Source: Pseudomonas fluorescens (GTDB taxonomy: Bacteria; Pseudomonadota; Gammaproteobacteria; Pseudomonadales; Pseudomonadaceae). From it: DNA of 64,000 nucleotides. Positions within the stretch are counted from its first letter, which is position 1; each line of letters begins with the position of its first letter. Made by a program: the position numbers and the translations under genes. The DNA lies in the NCBI RefSeq assembly GCF_018614775.1, contig NZ_JAGGOF010000044.1, positions 62,001 to 126,000 on the forward strand, given 5' to 3'. Shown piece after piece: positions 35,305 to 44,669 of the stretch. The notes beneath the pieces are model-generated. The model worked only from the letters and a program-made list of their open reading frames with translations. It was not told the DNA's origin and ran no database searches.

Positions 35305-37251
35305 TTATTTCATCGTCTGCCCGATGATTTGTACCAGATCAATCTGTTTGAACGGCTTGGTCAGGCGTGGCAGTTGGCTGGCAAAGCCCTCCAGGCGTTC
35401 GGCGTAACCGGTGGCGAGGATGATGGGCAGGTTCGGATGCCGAGCACGCAGCAGTTTCGCCAACTGCGCGCCGTCCATCTGTGGCATGGCCATGTCGGTG
35501 ATCACCAGGTCGATGTCCGGGTTGCGCTCATACAGTTCCAGCGCCTGATGGCCGGACGGTGCGCAGAGAACACGGTGCCCCAGGTCCTCGATCAGCAGGC
35601 GGGTGCTGGTCAGCACCAGGCTGTCGTCGTCGACTACCAACACCAGCAACTCATCAACGGCCTGCGCCGTGACTGCCTGGGTCGGCGCCCTGCCGGGTGC
35701 CGACGTATCAGCCACCGGCAACCACAATTGCGCGCAGGTGCCCACGCCCTTCTCGCTCTTGAGCATCAGCCGGCCACCCAGCTGCTCGGCCAGGCCGTGC
35801 ACCATGGACAACCCCAGGCCGGTGCCCTTGCCGACGCCCTTGGTGGTAAAAAATGGATCCACGGCCGAGGCCAGCGTCGCCTCGTCCATGCCCTCGCCTT
35901 CATCGGTGATCGACAGGCAGACGTATCGTCCGGGTATCATCGACGGATCCGCGTCGGCCTCGGTGACAAGTCGCTCCTCGGCGGCGATCAGGATACGGCC
36001 GCCGTGGGGCATGGCGTCCCGGGCATTGGTCGCCAGGTTGAGGATGGCCAACTCCAGTTGGTTGACGTCCGCCAGCACCGGCGCCAGTGCCTCGGCGAAG
36101 CGGGTCTGGATGTGGATCGAGGGGCCCAGCGAGCTTTGCAGCAAACCACTGATGCCCTGCACCAGGGCCGACAATTCGACCGATTCGGAGGTCAGTTTCT
36201 GCCGCCGGGCAAACGCCAGCATTCTTTGAGTCAGCGAGACACCGCGCAATGCGCCCTGGGTCGCATTGTCGAGAAGCTGGGTGAGTTTTGGCTCGCCGGG
36301 CAGACGCTTGCGCACGATCTCCAGGTTGCCCAGGATCACCGTCAGCAGGTTATTGAAGTCGTGGGCGACGCCGCCGGTGAGCTGCCCGATGGCTTGCAGT
36401 TTCTGCGACTGGAACAGTGCCTCGCGGGCCTGTTCAAGGGCCTGTTGCGCCTGTGTAGCATCGGTGATGTCGCGGGTGATCTTGGCAAACCCCAGTAGGG
36501 CTCCAGTCTCGCTGCGAATGGCGTCGATGACCACGTGGGCGATGAACCGCGTGCCATCCTTGCGCACGCGCCAACCCTTTTTTTCGAAACGCCCCACGCT
36601 GGCGGCGATGCTCAGCGCTCGCTGCGGCTCACCGGCGGCGCGATCCTCGGGGGTATAGAACATCGAGAAGTTCTGGCCAATGGCTTCGGCCGGCAAATAG
36701 CCCTTGATGCGCTGCGCGCCCTGGTTCCAGTTGGTGACCTGGCCGTCAGGACCGAGCATGTAGATGGCGTAGTCGGTGACGCTTTGCACCAGCAGGCGGA
36801 ACTGCTGCTCGCTTTGCTTGAGGGTTTCCTCAGCCATCTTGCGGTCGGTCAGGTCGCGGGTGATCTTGGCGAACCCGAGCAGCTGTCCACTCTGGCTGTC
36901 GATGATCGGGTCGATGACCACATGGGACCAGAACAGCGTGCCGTCCTTGCGCACCCGCCAGCCCTCGCCTTCGAAACGGCCTTCACGCATAGCGGTGTCC
37001 AGCGCCCGCTGCGGCAGGCCCGCGGCGCGGTCCTGGTCGGTGTAGAAGCGCGAGAAGTGCTCGCCGAGGATTTCCGCTTCCTCATAACCCTTGAAACGCC
37101 GGGCGCCGGAGTTCCAACTGGTAATGATGCCCGAGGGGTCGGTCATGTAGATCGCGTAGTCGACCACCGCGTCGATAAGCAGGCGGAAACGCTGGTCTTC
37201 GTTAATGCGCGGCGTCTGGGGATCATTCTCAAGCATATTGGGCCGAGGCAT
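35305..37251 (-). CDS. PAS-PAS hybrid sensor histidine kinase with receiver domain
   Basis: Soluble hybrid kinase of about 648 residues. It carries two tandem PAS domains (about 18-130 and 140-255) that are near repeats of each other (both contain DYAIYM..., TSWN or TNWNQGA, FSxFYTxxDRAAG and RKDGT). A HisKA domain with the phospho-histidine in GGVAHDFNNLLT follows near 300, then HATPase_c with LGLSMVHG near 475 and GGRLML, and a C-terminal receiver (about 535-648) with the aspartate in VITDMAMPQMDG. No membrane segment is seen. The start is the first ATG of the frame (37251); 37236 is also possible. The ligand and output are unknown. Confidence 0.92.
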   Translation of the reverse strand: MPRPNMLENDPQTPRINEDQRFRLLIDAVVDYAIYMTDPSGIITSWNSGARRFKGYEEAEILGEHFSRFYTDQDRAAGLPQRALDTAMREGRFEGEGWRVRKDGTLFWSHVVIDPIIDSQSGQLLGFAKITRDLTDRKMAEETLKQSEQQFRLLVQSVTDYAIYMLGPDGQVTNWNQGAQRIKGYLPAEAIGQNFSMFYTPEDRAAGEPQRALSIAASVGRFEKKGWRVRKDGTRFIAHVVIDAIRSETGALLGFAKITRDITDATQAQQALEQAREALFQSQKLQAIGQLTGGVAHDFNNLLTVILGNLEIVRKRLPGEPKLTQLLDNATQGALRGVSLTQRMLAFARRQKLTSESVELSALVQGISGLLQSSLGPSIHIQTRFAEALAPVLADVNQLELAILNLATNARDAMPHGGRILIAAEERLVTEADADPSMIPGRYVCLSITDEGEGMDEATLASAVDPFFTTKGVGKGTGLGLSMVHGLAEQLGGRLMLKSEKGVGTCAQLWLPVADTSAPGRAPTQAVTAQAVDELLVLVVDDDSLVLTSTRLLIEDLGHRVLCAPSGHQALELYERNPDIDLVITDMAMPQMDGAQLAKLLRARHPNLPIILATGYAERLEGFASQLPRLTKPFKQIDLVQIIGQTMK

Positions 37252-37322
37252 CCGTGTGGATTTGTTCAAAGTATGGGGCAAGTCGTGCGTCAGGAAAAAT
37301 TATTACACATTCGGCCTGCTCC

Positions 37323-39707
37323 TTATCCCCCTTGTGGGAGCGAGCCTGCTCGCGATGGCGGTGGCTCGGTTGGCACGTGGGTGACTGACACGCCGCCATC
37401 GCGAGCAGGCTCGCTCCCACAGGGGTTGGCTTGGTGTTCTGGGTTGACCTGCCACCAGCGCGGCAGCAACTGCTGCACCCTCGCCTCGGCGAACCGGTCG
37501 TCGATGAGCAGCACCACCCCGCGATCCTGTTGGGTGCGGATGACGCGACCGGCGGCCTGCACGACTTTTTGCAGGCCGGGGTACAGGTAGGTGTAGTCAT
37601 AGCCGTCGCCGAAAATCACCGCCATGCGCTGCTTGATCTGTTCGTTGACCGGGTTGAGCTGCGCCAGCCCCAGGGTGGCGATGAACGCGCCAATCAGCCG
37701 GGAACCGGGCAGGTCGATGCCCTCGCCGAACGCCCCGCCCAGCACGGCGAAGCCAATGCCTTGGCTGTGTTCCATGAACCGTTCGAGAAAGGCTTGGCGG
37801 GGCGCTTCGCCCATGCCGCGCGATTGCGTCCACGTGACAATCTCCGGGTGCCGTTCGGCAAACAACCCGGCGACCTGCTGGAGGTAGTCGAAGCTGCTGA
37901 AGAACGCCAGATAGTTGCCGGGACGCTCGCTGAACTGACGGGCCATCAACGCAACAATCGGCGCCAGGGAAGCCTGGCGATGGGTAAACCGCGTGGAAAT
38001 CCGGCTGACCACCTGAACGTCCAGTTGGTCGGCCTGAAACGGCGACTCCACATCGATCCACACCGTATTGGCCGGCGTGCCCAACAGGTCGGCGTAATAA
38101 TGCCGGGGGCTCAAGGTTGCGGAAAACAACACGCTGCTGCGGGCCGCCATCAGCCTTGGGCGCAGGAAACCGGCCGGCACCACGTTGCGCAGGCACAGGG
38201 TCGAGCCACTGCGCTGGCGGCCGAATTCGCGCTTGTGAATGTCGAACAGGAACTGCTCGTCGAACGATTCAGCCACCCGGCCGAACTGCAAGGCGTCGAA
38301 GTAGAACGCCTGCAATCCGCTGTCCAGCCCCTGCGGATGATCATTCAGATAATCGCCGATGGCCGTGGTACAGGTTGCCAGTGTTTGCAGGAATTTTTCT
38401 GGCGGCTTGTCATACGCCTGATAGGCAGCGATTTGCGGCGCGTGCAAGGCGCTCCACTGGCGATTGAGCCGCTCCAAAGGCTTCTTCAGCGGTTCCGGGG
38501 CGGTTTTTCTTACCGTTGCCAAGGTCGACTGGTCCAGGGTCGCGCTGTACATCTGCCGGCCCCGTTCCACCAGGTTGTGCGTTTCGTCCACCAGGGTCGC
38601 GACCGCCCAGCCATTGGCCTGGGCCAGGCCGAACAGCAAGGCGCTGAAGTCGAAATAATAGTTGTAGTCGGCTACCACCACATCGGCCCAGCGGGCCATT
38701 TCCTGGCTCAGGTAATACGGGCAGACCTCATGGGCCAAGGCGACATCGCGCAACGCTGCCTGGTCGAGCAAGGTGACTTGGCTCGCGGCCGCCCGGGCAG
38801 CGGGCAAGCGGTCGTAGAAGCCACGGGCCAGCGGACAGGATTCGCCATGACAGGCCTTGTCCGGATGCTCGCAGGCCTTGTCCCGGGCAATCATTTCCAG
38901 CACCCGCATGGGCATCGACGGCGCGCTCCGGGTGATCACCCCGGCGGCGTCCAGGGCGAGCTTGCGCCCCGGGGTCTTCGCCGTGAGGAAGAACACCTTG
39001 TCCAGTTGCTGCGGCGCCAGCGCCTTGAGCATTGGAAACAGCGTGCCGACGGTTTTGCCAATGCCCGTGGGCGCCTGGGCCATCAGGCAGCGTCCGGTGC
39101 TCACGGCCTTGAACACCGACTCGGCCAGGTGTCGTTGCCCCGGCCGGAAACCGGCGTGGGGAAATGCCAGGGTTTGCGCGCCCCGATTGCGCGCGTGCCG
39201 ATGAGCCATTTCCTGCTCGGCCCAGGCCAGGAACCGCGCACAGTGTTCCTCGAAGAACGTCAGCAGTTGCGACGCTTCAAAGCTTTGCGTCAGGCAGGTT
39301 TCTTTCTCGCTGACGATGTCGAAATACACCAGCGCCACATCGATACGCGGCAGTTGCAGCTTATGGCACATCAGCCAGCCGTAGATTTTCGCCTGGGCCC
39401 AGTGCAACTGACGGTGATTGGGGGGTTGTTTACCCAGGTCACCGCGGTAGGTCTTCACTTCTTCCAGGCAGTTACGGAGCGGATCGTAGCCGTCGGCGCG
39501 GCCCTTGACGTTCAGCGTCTGGTAGTCGCCCTCAAGGCTCACCTCGGCTTGATAGGTTTCGCTGCGGCGGGACGCCACGGTGCGGTGGCCGACAATGCCC
39601 TCCAGGGCCGTGGGCGATGGGGTAAAACGCAGGTCGAGATCACCGACCTTGGCGGTGAACTCACACAATGCCCGCACGGCAATGCTGTAGCCCGGCGCCG
39701 ACGTCAT
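37323..39707 (-). CDS. XPD/DinG-type Fe-S helicase with N-terminal PD-(D/E)XK nuclease motif
   Basis: 794-residue superfamily 2 helicase. Residues about 20-180 carry a PD-(D/E)XK-like domain (GRADGYD then LEEVKTYRGD, i.e. D...E-x-K). The helicase core has Walker A GIGKT near 225, DETHNL near 385 (DEAH-like box) and motif VI QAAGRVIRT near 745. Four cysteines (KACEHPDKACHGESCP and VCPY) fit the XPD-type 4Fe-4S cluster. The ATG overlaps the stop of the FAN1-type gene by four bases. The last 30 or so residues (PCGSEPARDGGVSV...) are encoded by a REP doublet, so the native stop seems lost. Lesion or crosslink processing is the likely job. Confidence 0.88.
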   Translation of the reverse strand: MTSAPGYSIAVRALCEFTAKVGDLDLRFTPSPTALEGIVGHRTVASRRSETYQAEVSLEGDYQTLNVKGRADGYDPLRNCLEEVKTYRGDLGKQPPNHRQLHWAQAKIYGWLMCHKLQLPRIDVALVYFDIVSEKETCLTQSFEASQLLTFFEEHCARFLAWAEQEMAHRHARNRGAQTLAFPHAGFRPGQRHLAESVFKAVSTGRCLMAQAPTGIGKTVGTLFPMLKALAPQQLDKVFFLTAKTPGRKLALDAAGVITRSAPSMPMRVLEMIARDKACEHPDKACHGESCPLARGFYDRLPAARAAASQVTLLDQAALRDVALAHEVCPYYLSQEMARWADVVVADYNYYFDFSALLFGLAQANGWAVATLVDETHNLVERGRQMYSATLDQSTLATVRKTAPEPLKKPLERLNRQWSALHAPQIAAYQAYDKPPEKFLQTLATCTTAIGDYLNDHPQGLDSGLQAFYFDALQFGRVAESFDEQFLFDIHKREFGRQRSGSTLCLRNVVPAGFLRPRLMAARSSVLFSATLSPRHYYADLLGTPANTVWIDVESPFQADQLDVQVVSRISTRFTHRQASLAPIVALMARQFSERPGNYLAFFSSFDYLQQVAGLFAERHPEIVTWTQSRGMGEAPRQAFLERFMEHSQGIGFAVLGGAFGEGIDLPGSRLIGAFIATLGLAQLNPVNEQIKQRMAVIFGDGYDYTYLYPGLQKVVQAAGRVIRTQQDRGVVLLIDDRFAEARVQQLLPRWWQVNPEHQANPCGSEPARDGGVSVTHVPTEPPPSRAGSLPQGG
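37331..37424. repeat. REP doublet overlapping the 3' end of the helicase gene
   Basis: CTTGTGGGAGCGAGCCTGCT at the left and AGCAGGCTCGCTCCCACAGG at the right, inverted, about 50 bases between. It falls inside the helicase frame, which has its stop only beyond the left unit. Confidence 0.85.
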
Positions 39708-41380
39708 GCGCGCTGCTCCACATCCGGCTGCCACTGCACATAACAGACCGCCACCGGCATCCGGTGCTCATGGCAGAACTCCAGCCAGCGCAGCTGATTG
39801 TCTTGCAACCGATCCCCCGGGCCCTTCACCTCGATCATGCGGTAGGTCTTGTGCTGCGGCCAGAACTGGATCAGGTCCGGCATGCCGGCGCGGTTGGCCT
39901 TGATGTCCAGCAGTAACCGGCCGAACCATTGCTTGAGGTGCTCGGCCGGCAAGCAGTCGAGGGCCTGGTTCAACAGTTCTTCAGACAGCGCGCCCCAAAA
40001 CACGAACGGTGACTGCACGCCCCATTTCGCCGCGAAACGACGAATGATCGTGTCTCGGTAACGGCCATCGTCCAACTCGGCGAAGCAGGCCGCGAACAGC
40101 TCGGCGCGACGGTCATGGAAATCCTCATTGAGCAGGTCGACCGGCCCACGCTGGAACGGGTGGAAAAACGCCCCCGGCAACGGCGCGAAAATCGCCGGCC
40201 AGCACAACAGGCCGAACAGCGAATTGATCAGGCTGTTCTCGACGTAATGCACCGGGGCGGCCTCGTCGTGCAGATGAGCCTGGACGTGATATTCCACCGA
40301 CAGCGCCGGGTCAACCCTGGGCAGGTGCAGGTCCAGGCGCTCCACTTCCCGGGCCAGGGCGCGCGGCACGGGTGGCCCGCCGAGCTTGCGCCGCAGCCGT
40401 GGTACGATCCTGAGCAAGGCCTGGGTCTCGGCGGCATTTTGCGGCGCCTGCGCCGCCGCTTCGCCCAGTTCCAGGGCCAGAGCGTACTCGCCGATGCGCT
40501 CCAGCACGCGGATCATCCGCAGTCGTGCGCTGGGATAGGTGCAGTCGCGATAGATACCCAGCGCCAAGGCAAAATCACCGATGCGCTCGCCGTGCTGGCC
40601 GATCTGGTACAGCAACTTGCCGCGCCGCCGCTCCAGCCAGGGATTGTCCAGGGCCAGCGTGTTGATGTGGGCGGCAACCTCCTCCAGGTGCTCGCCGGCT
40701 TCAAAACGCTGCTGGCACTCGTGGAGGAACAGGCAGGTATCGACGTCCTGGCGGCTGCGCATCCCGCGCGATTCGGCGCTGAACTCAACGCGTTCATAGG
40801 TAAAGATGCCCAGGTCAGCCAGCACGAATTCCGACCAATCCTGATAGAGATTGCCGAAGAACATCAGCCGCAGCCGATCGCAGAGCGGCATGATCGTCAG
40901 GCTGTACAGTCGATCTTCAAGTTGCGGGCACCAGGCGTGAAAGGCTTGCGCTTGCGTGACCTGCTCGGCAAGTGCCTGGAGCCATTCGGCCTTTTTCGCC
41001 TTGGGTTGTTCGATCAGGTGGCCCAGGCACTGGAGGATTTCGGCCTTGAGTAGCACCTCGCACAGTTCGACGACGCTCAGTTGGGCCTGGTCCTGGACCC
41101 AACCCAAGGCGAGCAACGGTTGCACGGCGACGCCGATGTCACCGATTTCCAGGTAATTGAGCTTGCTGTGGCGGAACCGCAACCCCTTGCGCATGACCAT
41201 TCGCACCAGCAAGCCCTGGGAGGCGCGGGGCAGTGCTGTGAAAGCGTCGATAAAGCGCTGTTCCTCGGCGCTGAGTACATCGGCATAACGCTGACTCAAC
41301 CAGGCCAGCACTTGCTGAAAGTTGTTCAGGTAGTAGAAGGGATCGTCGAGAGAACTGGCTGTCACGGGAGGAAGCGCCAC
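39704..41380 (-). CDS. fan1: FAN1-type VRR-NUC nuclease
   Basis: Structure-specific 5' flap/interstrand-crosslink nuclease of 558 residues, the length of the Pseudomonas FAN1 proteins. The C-terminal VRR-NUC domain (about 455-550) contains the PD-(D/E)XK catalytic set: D502 in MPDLIQFW, E517 and K519 in MIEVKGPGD. The N-terminal SAP-like and central TPR-like helical regions (about 60-400) fit the known FAN1 layout, with WLERRRGKLLYQI and LRKLG elements. It is translationally coupled to the Fe-S helicase gene. An alternative ATG lies nearby but 41380 gives the expected length. Confidence 0.9.
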   Translation of the reverse strand: MALPPVTASSLDDPFYYLNNFQQVLAWLSQRYADVLSAEEQRFIDAFTALPRASQGLLVRMVMRKGLRFRHSKLNYLEIGDIGVAVQPLLALGWVQDQAQLSVVELCEVLLKAEILQCLGHLIEQPKAKKAEWLQALAEQVTQAQAFHAWCPQLEDRLYSLTIMPLCDRLRLMFFGNLYQDWSEFVLADLGIFTYERVEFSAESRGMRSRQDVDTCLFLHECQQRFEAGEHLEEVAAHINTLALDNPWLERRRGKLLYQIGQHGERIGDFALALGIYRDCTYPSARLRMIRVLERIGEYALALELGEAAAQAPQNAAETQALLRIVPRLRRKLGGPPVPRALAREVERLDLHLPRVDPALSVEYHVQAHLHDEAAPVHYVENSLINSLFGLLCWPAIFAPLPGAFFHPFQRGPVDLLNEDFHDRRAELFAACFAELDDGRYRDTIIRRFAAKWGVQSPFVFWGALSEELLNQALDCLPAEHLKQWFGRLLLDIKANRAGMPDLIQFWPQHKTYRMIEVKGPGDRLQDNQLRWLEFCHEHRMPVAVCYVQWQPDVEQRA

Positions 41381-41585
41381 GAATGCTGGAACACTGGTTA
41401 TGCATACAGATAACAGCTGCGAACAGCCCTCGCAACTGTAAAAGATGAACGGTCTCTTCTATTTAGAGATGAAATCCCCAGTTGGCGATGAACTTTCCTA
41501 CGGAGAGCGGGACCAATGGCGGTTAGCTAAGTGATGGCGCGGTCGAATCAGTCAGGCCGCGTCCCTTTGATTGAGAGGTTTGGAT

Positions 41586-41810
41586 ATGAACATCAGGTTT
41601 CTGAGCCTGCCCCTGGCCGCCGTGGCTTTCCTGATACTGGCCGGCTGTGCATCACCGACCGTAGTGACTTTGCAGAACGGTACCCAGTACCTGACCAAGG
41701 ACACCCCCAATACCCGCACCTCCGACGGTTTCTACGAATTCGAAGACATTGCCGGCAAGAAAGTCCGCGTCCGCGCCGATGACGTGGCGACGATTCGCAA
41801 GGAAGATTGA
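41586..41810 (+). CDS. YgdI/YgdR family lipoprotein (DUF903)
   Basis: 74-residue outer-membrane or inner-membrane lipoprotein. The signal peptide ends in the lipobox LAGC (lipidated cysteine at about residue 21). The mature domain has VVTLQNGTQYLTKDTPNTRTSDGFYEFEDIAGK, the small SH3-like fold of this family, and ends RVRADDVATIRKED. The ATG at 41586 is preceded by GAGAGG. No function is established for the family. It stands alone and is convergent with the aldehyde dehydrogenase remnant. Confidence 0.9.
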   Translation: MNIRFLSLPLAAVAFLILAGCASPTVVTLQNGTQYLTKDTPNTRTSDGFYEFEDIAGKKVRVRADDVATIRKED

Positions 41811-41832
41811 GACCACCGTTCGAAGGTGATCA

Positions 41833-41867
41833 CCTGTGGCGAGGGAGCTTGCTCCCTCGCCACAAGG
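41833..41867. repeat. REP-type inverted repeat, likely terminator
   Basis: CCTGTGGCGAGGGAG, loop CTTG, CTCCCTCGCCACAAGG, perfect stem, between the lipoprotein gene (+) and the truncated aldehyde dehydrogenase (-). The deletion end of the latter lies only 14 bases away. Confidence 0.75.
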
Positions 41868-41880
41868 TTATTGCCAGGCT

Positions 41881-42465
41881 TCAGGCGAACACGATCCCGT
41901 CGCCCGTCACCTGCCCAACCCCGACAGCCAGGGCCGGGGCAAGTTTCCAGGCCGCCATCAGCAGCGGGAAGTTCCACGGGATGATCTGCCCGACCACGCC
42001 CAGCGGCTCATGAAAATGATAGGCCGTGGTCAGTTCGTTGATCTCGGCGGCGCCGCCCTCCTGCGCCCGGATGCAGCCGGCGAAATAACGGAAATGGTCG
42101 GCTGACAGCGGTACGTCGGCATTGAGGGTTTCGCGCACGGCCTTGCCGTTGTCCCAGGTCTCGCTGACCGCGAGCAGTTCCAGGTGCTGCTCGATACGGT
42201 CGGCGATTTTCAACAGCACCAGGGACCGCTCCTGCACCGAGGTCTTGCCCCAGGCATTGGCGGCGGCATGGGCGGCATCCAGGGCCTTGTCGATGTCGGC
42301 GGCGTTGGAGCGCGGGAATTCGGCGATGACCTCGCCGTTGACCGGTGAGGTGTTGGTGAAGTACTCGCCGTGGACCGGCGCGACGAATTCGCCGCCGATG
42401 AAATTGCCGTAGCGCGGCTTGAAGGAAACGACGGCGCCTGGGGTTCCGGGTTGTGCGTAGATCAT
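41881..42465 (-). pseudogene. Truncated aldehyde dehydrogenase (PedI/ExaC-type N-terminus)
   Basis: 194 codons match only the first third of an NAD-dependent aldehyde dehydrogenase (full length about 506). The part seen has the N-terminal region of the cofactor domain: [26 protein letters not shown] near residues 19-44, [11 protein letters not shown] near 100, and [27 protein letters not shown] near 155-180. Homology then stops and an unrelated [14 protein letters not shown] leads to a stop. The NAD pocket is incomplete and the catalytic cysteine and C-terminal half are absent, so it should be inactive. It lies directly downstream of the PQQ alcohol dehydrogenase gene, where P. putida KT2440 carries pedI. 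Confidence 0.85.
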
Positions 42466-42583
42466 GATGGGCCTCTGCCTGGTCGATGCCTGTCACGGGA
42501 CAGGCGATAGGCCGATGGTAGAGAGCCCCGCCCGGCGGACGAATGCGTCGTTGGCAGGGGGGCTCTCGTTATTTGGTCGTAGG

Positions 42584-42679
42584 TTTGTGGGAGCGAGCTA
42601 GCTCGCGATGGCGGTGGATCAGTCAACCTTGATGTTGAATGTCATGGCCCCATCGCGAGCAGGCTCGCTCCCACAGGTT
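42584..42679. repeat. REP doublet
   Basis: TTGTGGGAGCGAGCTAGCTC at the left and GCAGGCTCGCTCCCACAGG at the right, in inverted orientation. It occupies most of the 242-base gap between the truncated aldehyde dehydrogenase and the PQQ alcohol dehydrogenase gene, which lies upstream on the same strand. Confidence 0.85.
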
Positions 42680-42707
42680 TTGCAGTGCCGTAGATGCAGG
42701 GGTCAAC

Positions 42708-44483
42708 TCAACGCTTGGCCACCAGGTCCTTCGGCAACTTGAAGGTCCAGAGCATCCCGCCCTGGTTGAAGTCCTTCACGCGCTTGGCGACTTCGCCGCC
42801 CCACAGCGGCACCGCGCCGCCCCAGCCCGAAACCACCGAGACATACTGCTCGCCGTCCATTTCCCAGGTGATCGGCGAGCCCAGCACGCCGGAGCCGGTC
42901 TGGAATTCCCAGACTTTCTCGCCGGTCTTGGCATTGAACGCCTGGAGGAAACCTTCCGGCGTGCCGGTGAACACCAGGTTGCCCTTGGTGGTCAGCACCC
43001 CACCCCACAGCGGCGCGTAGTTCTTGTGGCGCCAGACTTCCCTGCCGGTCTTCGGATCGATGGCGCGCAACACGCCGATGTAGTCCTCGTTCAGCGGCTT
43101 GATGGTGAAACCGGCCCCGAGGAACGCCGCGCCCTTCTTGTAGGCGATGCCTTCGTTCCAGATGTCCATGCCCCACTCGTTGGAGGGCACGTAGAACAGC
43201 CCGGTGTCCTGGTTGTAGGCCATCGGCATCCAGTTTTTGGCGCCGAGGAATGCCGGCGCCACGAACACCGAACTGCCCTTGGCTTCACTGCCGGGGGCGC
43301 CCGGGCGGCTGGCCTCGTTGTAGATCGGCCGCCCATCCTTGTCCAGGCCGGTGGCCCAGGTGATCTTGTCGACAAACGGGAAGCCGCGGATGAACTTGCC
43401 GTTGGTGCGATCGAGCACGTAGAAGAAACCGTTGCGGTCAGCGGTGGCGGCCGCCTTGATGTCCTTGCCACCGTCCTTGTAGTTGAACGAGATCAGCTCG
43501 TTGACGCCGTCATAGTCCCAACCGTCGTGAGGCGTGCTCTGGAAGTGCCATTTGATGGTGCCGTCGTCCGGGTTCAGGGCCAGGCGCGACGAGGAGTAGA
43601 GGTTGTCGCCAGGGCGCAGGTGAGAGTTCCAAGGTGCCGGGTTGCCGGTGCCGAACAGCAGCAGATTGGTTTCCGGATCGTAGTAGCCACCCAGCCAGGG
43701 CGCGGCTCCACCGGTTTTCCAGAGATCACCCGGCCAGGTCTTGCCAGCCTCGCCGCCGGAGATACCGTTTTCGATGGCCTTGCCGTCCTTGTAGACGTAG
43801 CCCATGTGGCCTTCCACGGTCGGACGGGTCCACAGCAGTTCGCCGTTTTTCGGATCAAAGGCGCTGATCTGACCGACCACGCCGAACTCGCCGCCGGCCA
43901 CGCCGGTGATCAGCTTGCCGTTGACGATCAGCGGCGCGGCGCTGATGGAGTAACCTTCCTTGTGGTCGGCGACCTTCTTGCTCCACACCACTTTGCCGGT
44001 GTCCTTGTTCAGGGCCACCAACTTGGCGTCGAGGGTGCCGAAGAACACCAGGTCGCCGTACAGCGCCACGCCACGGTTGATCACGTCGCAGCACGGACGG
44101 ATGTCATCGGGCAGCCGTGCGTCGTACTGCCAGAGTTTCTTGCCGGTGCGTGCATCCACCGCGAACACCCGTGAATAGGAACCGGTGAGGTACATCACGC
44201 CGTCCTTGATCATCGGCTGCGCCTGCTGGCCGCGCTGCTTTTCACCGCCGAAGGAGAACGCCCAGACCGGCCGCAGGTCCTTGACGTTGTCGGTGTTGAG
44301 GGTGTCGAGCGGGCTGTAGCGCTGGCCTTGGACGCCCAGGCCGTTGGTCACGATCTGCTGCGGGTTTTTCGGGTCCTGGAGAATTTCCTGATCGGTCACG
44401 GCGGCCAGTGCCGAACCGGACAGCAGCATGGCGCTGAGCAGCAGGCTCACGGCGAAGGGTTGGCGACGTGCGGGATGAGTCAT
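42708..44483 (-). CDS. pedH: PQQ-dependent alcohol dehydrogenase, lanthanide-type signature (PedH-like)
   Basis: Periplasmic quinoprotein that oxidises alcohols (ethanol, 2-phenylethanol class) and hands electrons to cytochrome c550. 591 residues: a signal peptide (residues 1-28, SALA end), then an eight-bladed propeller with W-docking repeats. The vicinal disulfide is CC at 131-132. The active-site aspartate is D323 in GWDYDGVN, and the residue two further on, D325, is the extra Asp that marks lanthanide-dependent enzymes (XoxF, PedH) instead of Ala or Ser of Ca-type (MxaF, PedE). A candidate operator lies at 44590. ATG 44483 has AGAGG upstream. The metal type is inferred from this one residue. 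Confidence 0.88.
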   Translation of the reverse strand: MTHPARRQPFAVSLLLSAMLLSGSALAAVTDQEILQDPKNPQQIVTNGLGVQGQRYSPLDTLNTDNVKDLRPVWAFSFGGEKQRGQQAQPMIKDGVMYLTGSYSRVFAVDARTGKKLWQYDARLPDDIRPCCDVINRGVALYGDLVFFGTLDAKLVALNKDTGKVVWSKKVADHKEGYSISAAPLIVNGKLITGVAGGEFGVVGQISAFDPKNGELLWTRPTVEGHMGYVYKDGKAIENGISGGEAGKTWPGDLWKTGGAAPWLGGYYDPETNLLLFGTGNPAPWNSHLRPGDNLYSSSRLALNPDDGTIKWHFQSTPHDGWDYDGVNELISFNYKDGGKDIKAAATADRNGFFYVLDRTNGKFIRGFPFVDKITWATGLDKDGRPIYNEASRPGAPGSEAKGSSVFVAPAFLGAKNWMPMAYNQDTGLFYVPSNEWGMDIWNEGIAYKKGAAFLGAGFTIKPLNEDYIGVLRAIDPKTGREVWRHKNYAPLWGGVLTTKGNLVFTGTPEGFLQAFNAKTGEKVWEFQTGSGVLGSPITWEMDGEQYVSVVSGWGGAVPLWGGEVAKRVKDFNQGGMLWTFKLPKDLVAKR

Positions 44484-44589
44484 GGCGGCTACCTCTGCGA
44501 TTATTGTTATACCCGGAAAATTTCCCCGGTCTGACGCAGATTCTTGGGCCCGCGGACCCTGCCAACAATTGCCCGCTGTGCTGAGTTTT

Positions 44590-44603
44590 CTAGTTCCTTG
44601 GTA
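44590..44603 (-). promoter_or_regulatory. Candidate PedR1/AgmR-type operator upstream of pedH
   Basis: TACCAAGGAACTAG read on the minus strand. The same 14-mer occurs at 47833 upstream of the cytochrome gene, and looser copies at 47998 and 51965. It lies about 107 bases upstream of the dehydrogenase ATG, suitable for an activator. Binding by the LuxR-type regulator at 52648 is inferred. Confidence 0.55.
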
Positions 44604-44645
44604 CACATGAAGATGCTGCACCATCACGCTTTGCTCCCACGAAGC

Positions 44646-44664
44646 GGAGCAAGCTCCCTCGCCA
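44646..44664. repeat. Single REP palindrome
   Basis: GGAGCAAGCTCCCTCGCCAC core, the second REP type, downstream of the metallohydrolase gene (minus strand), just upstream of the pedH promoter region. Confidence 0.6.
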
Positions 44665-44669
44665 CTGGA

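Noticed and set aside
37431..39743. 770-codon plus-strand frame opposite the helicase
   Set aside because: Antisense shadow of a conserved helicase with Walker and Fe-S motifs.
42584..42679. Repeated palindromes as a possible CRISPR array
   Set aside because: The repeats are inverted pairs dispersed through the window, not direct repeats with regular spacers, and no cas gene is present; they are REP elements.
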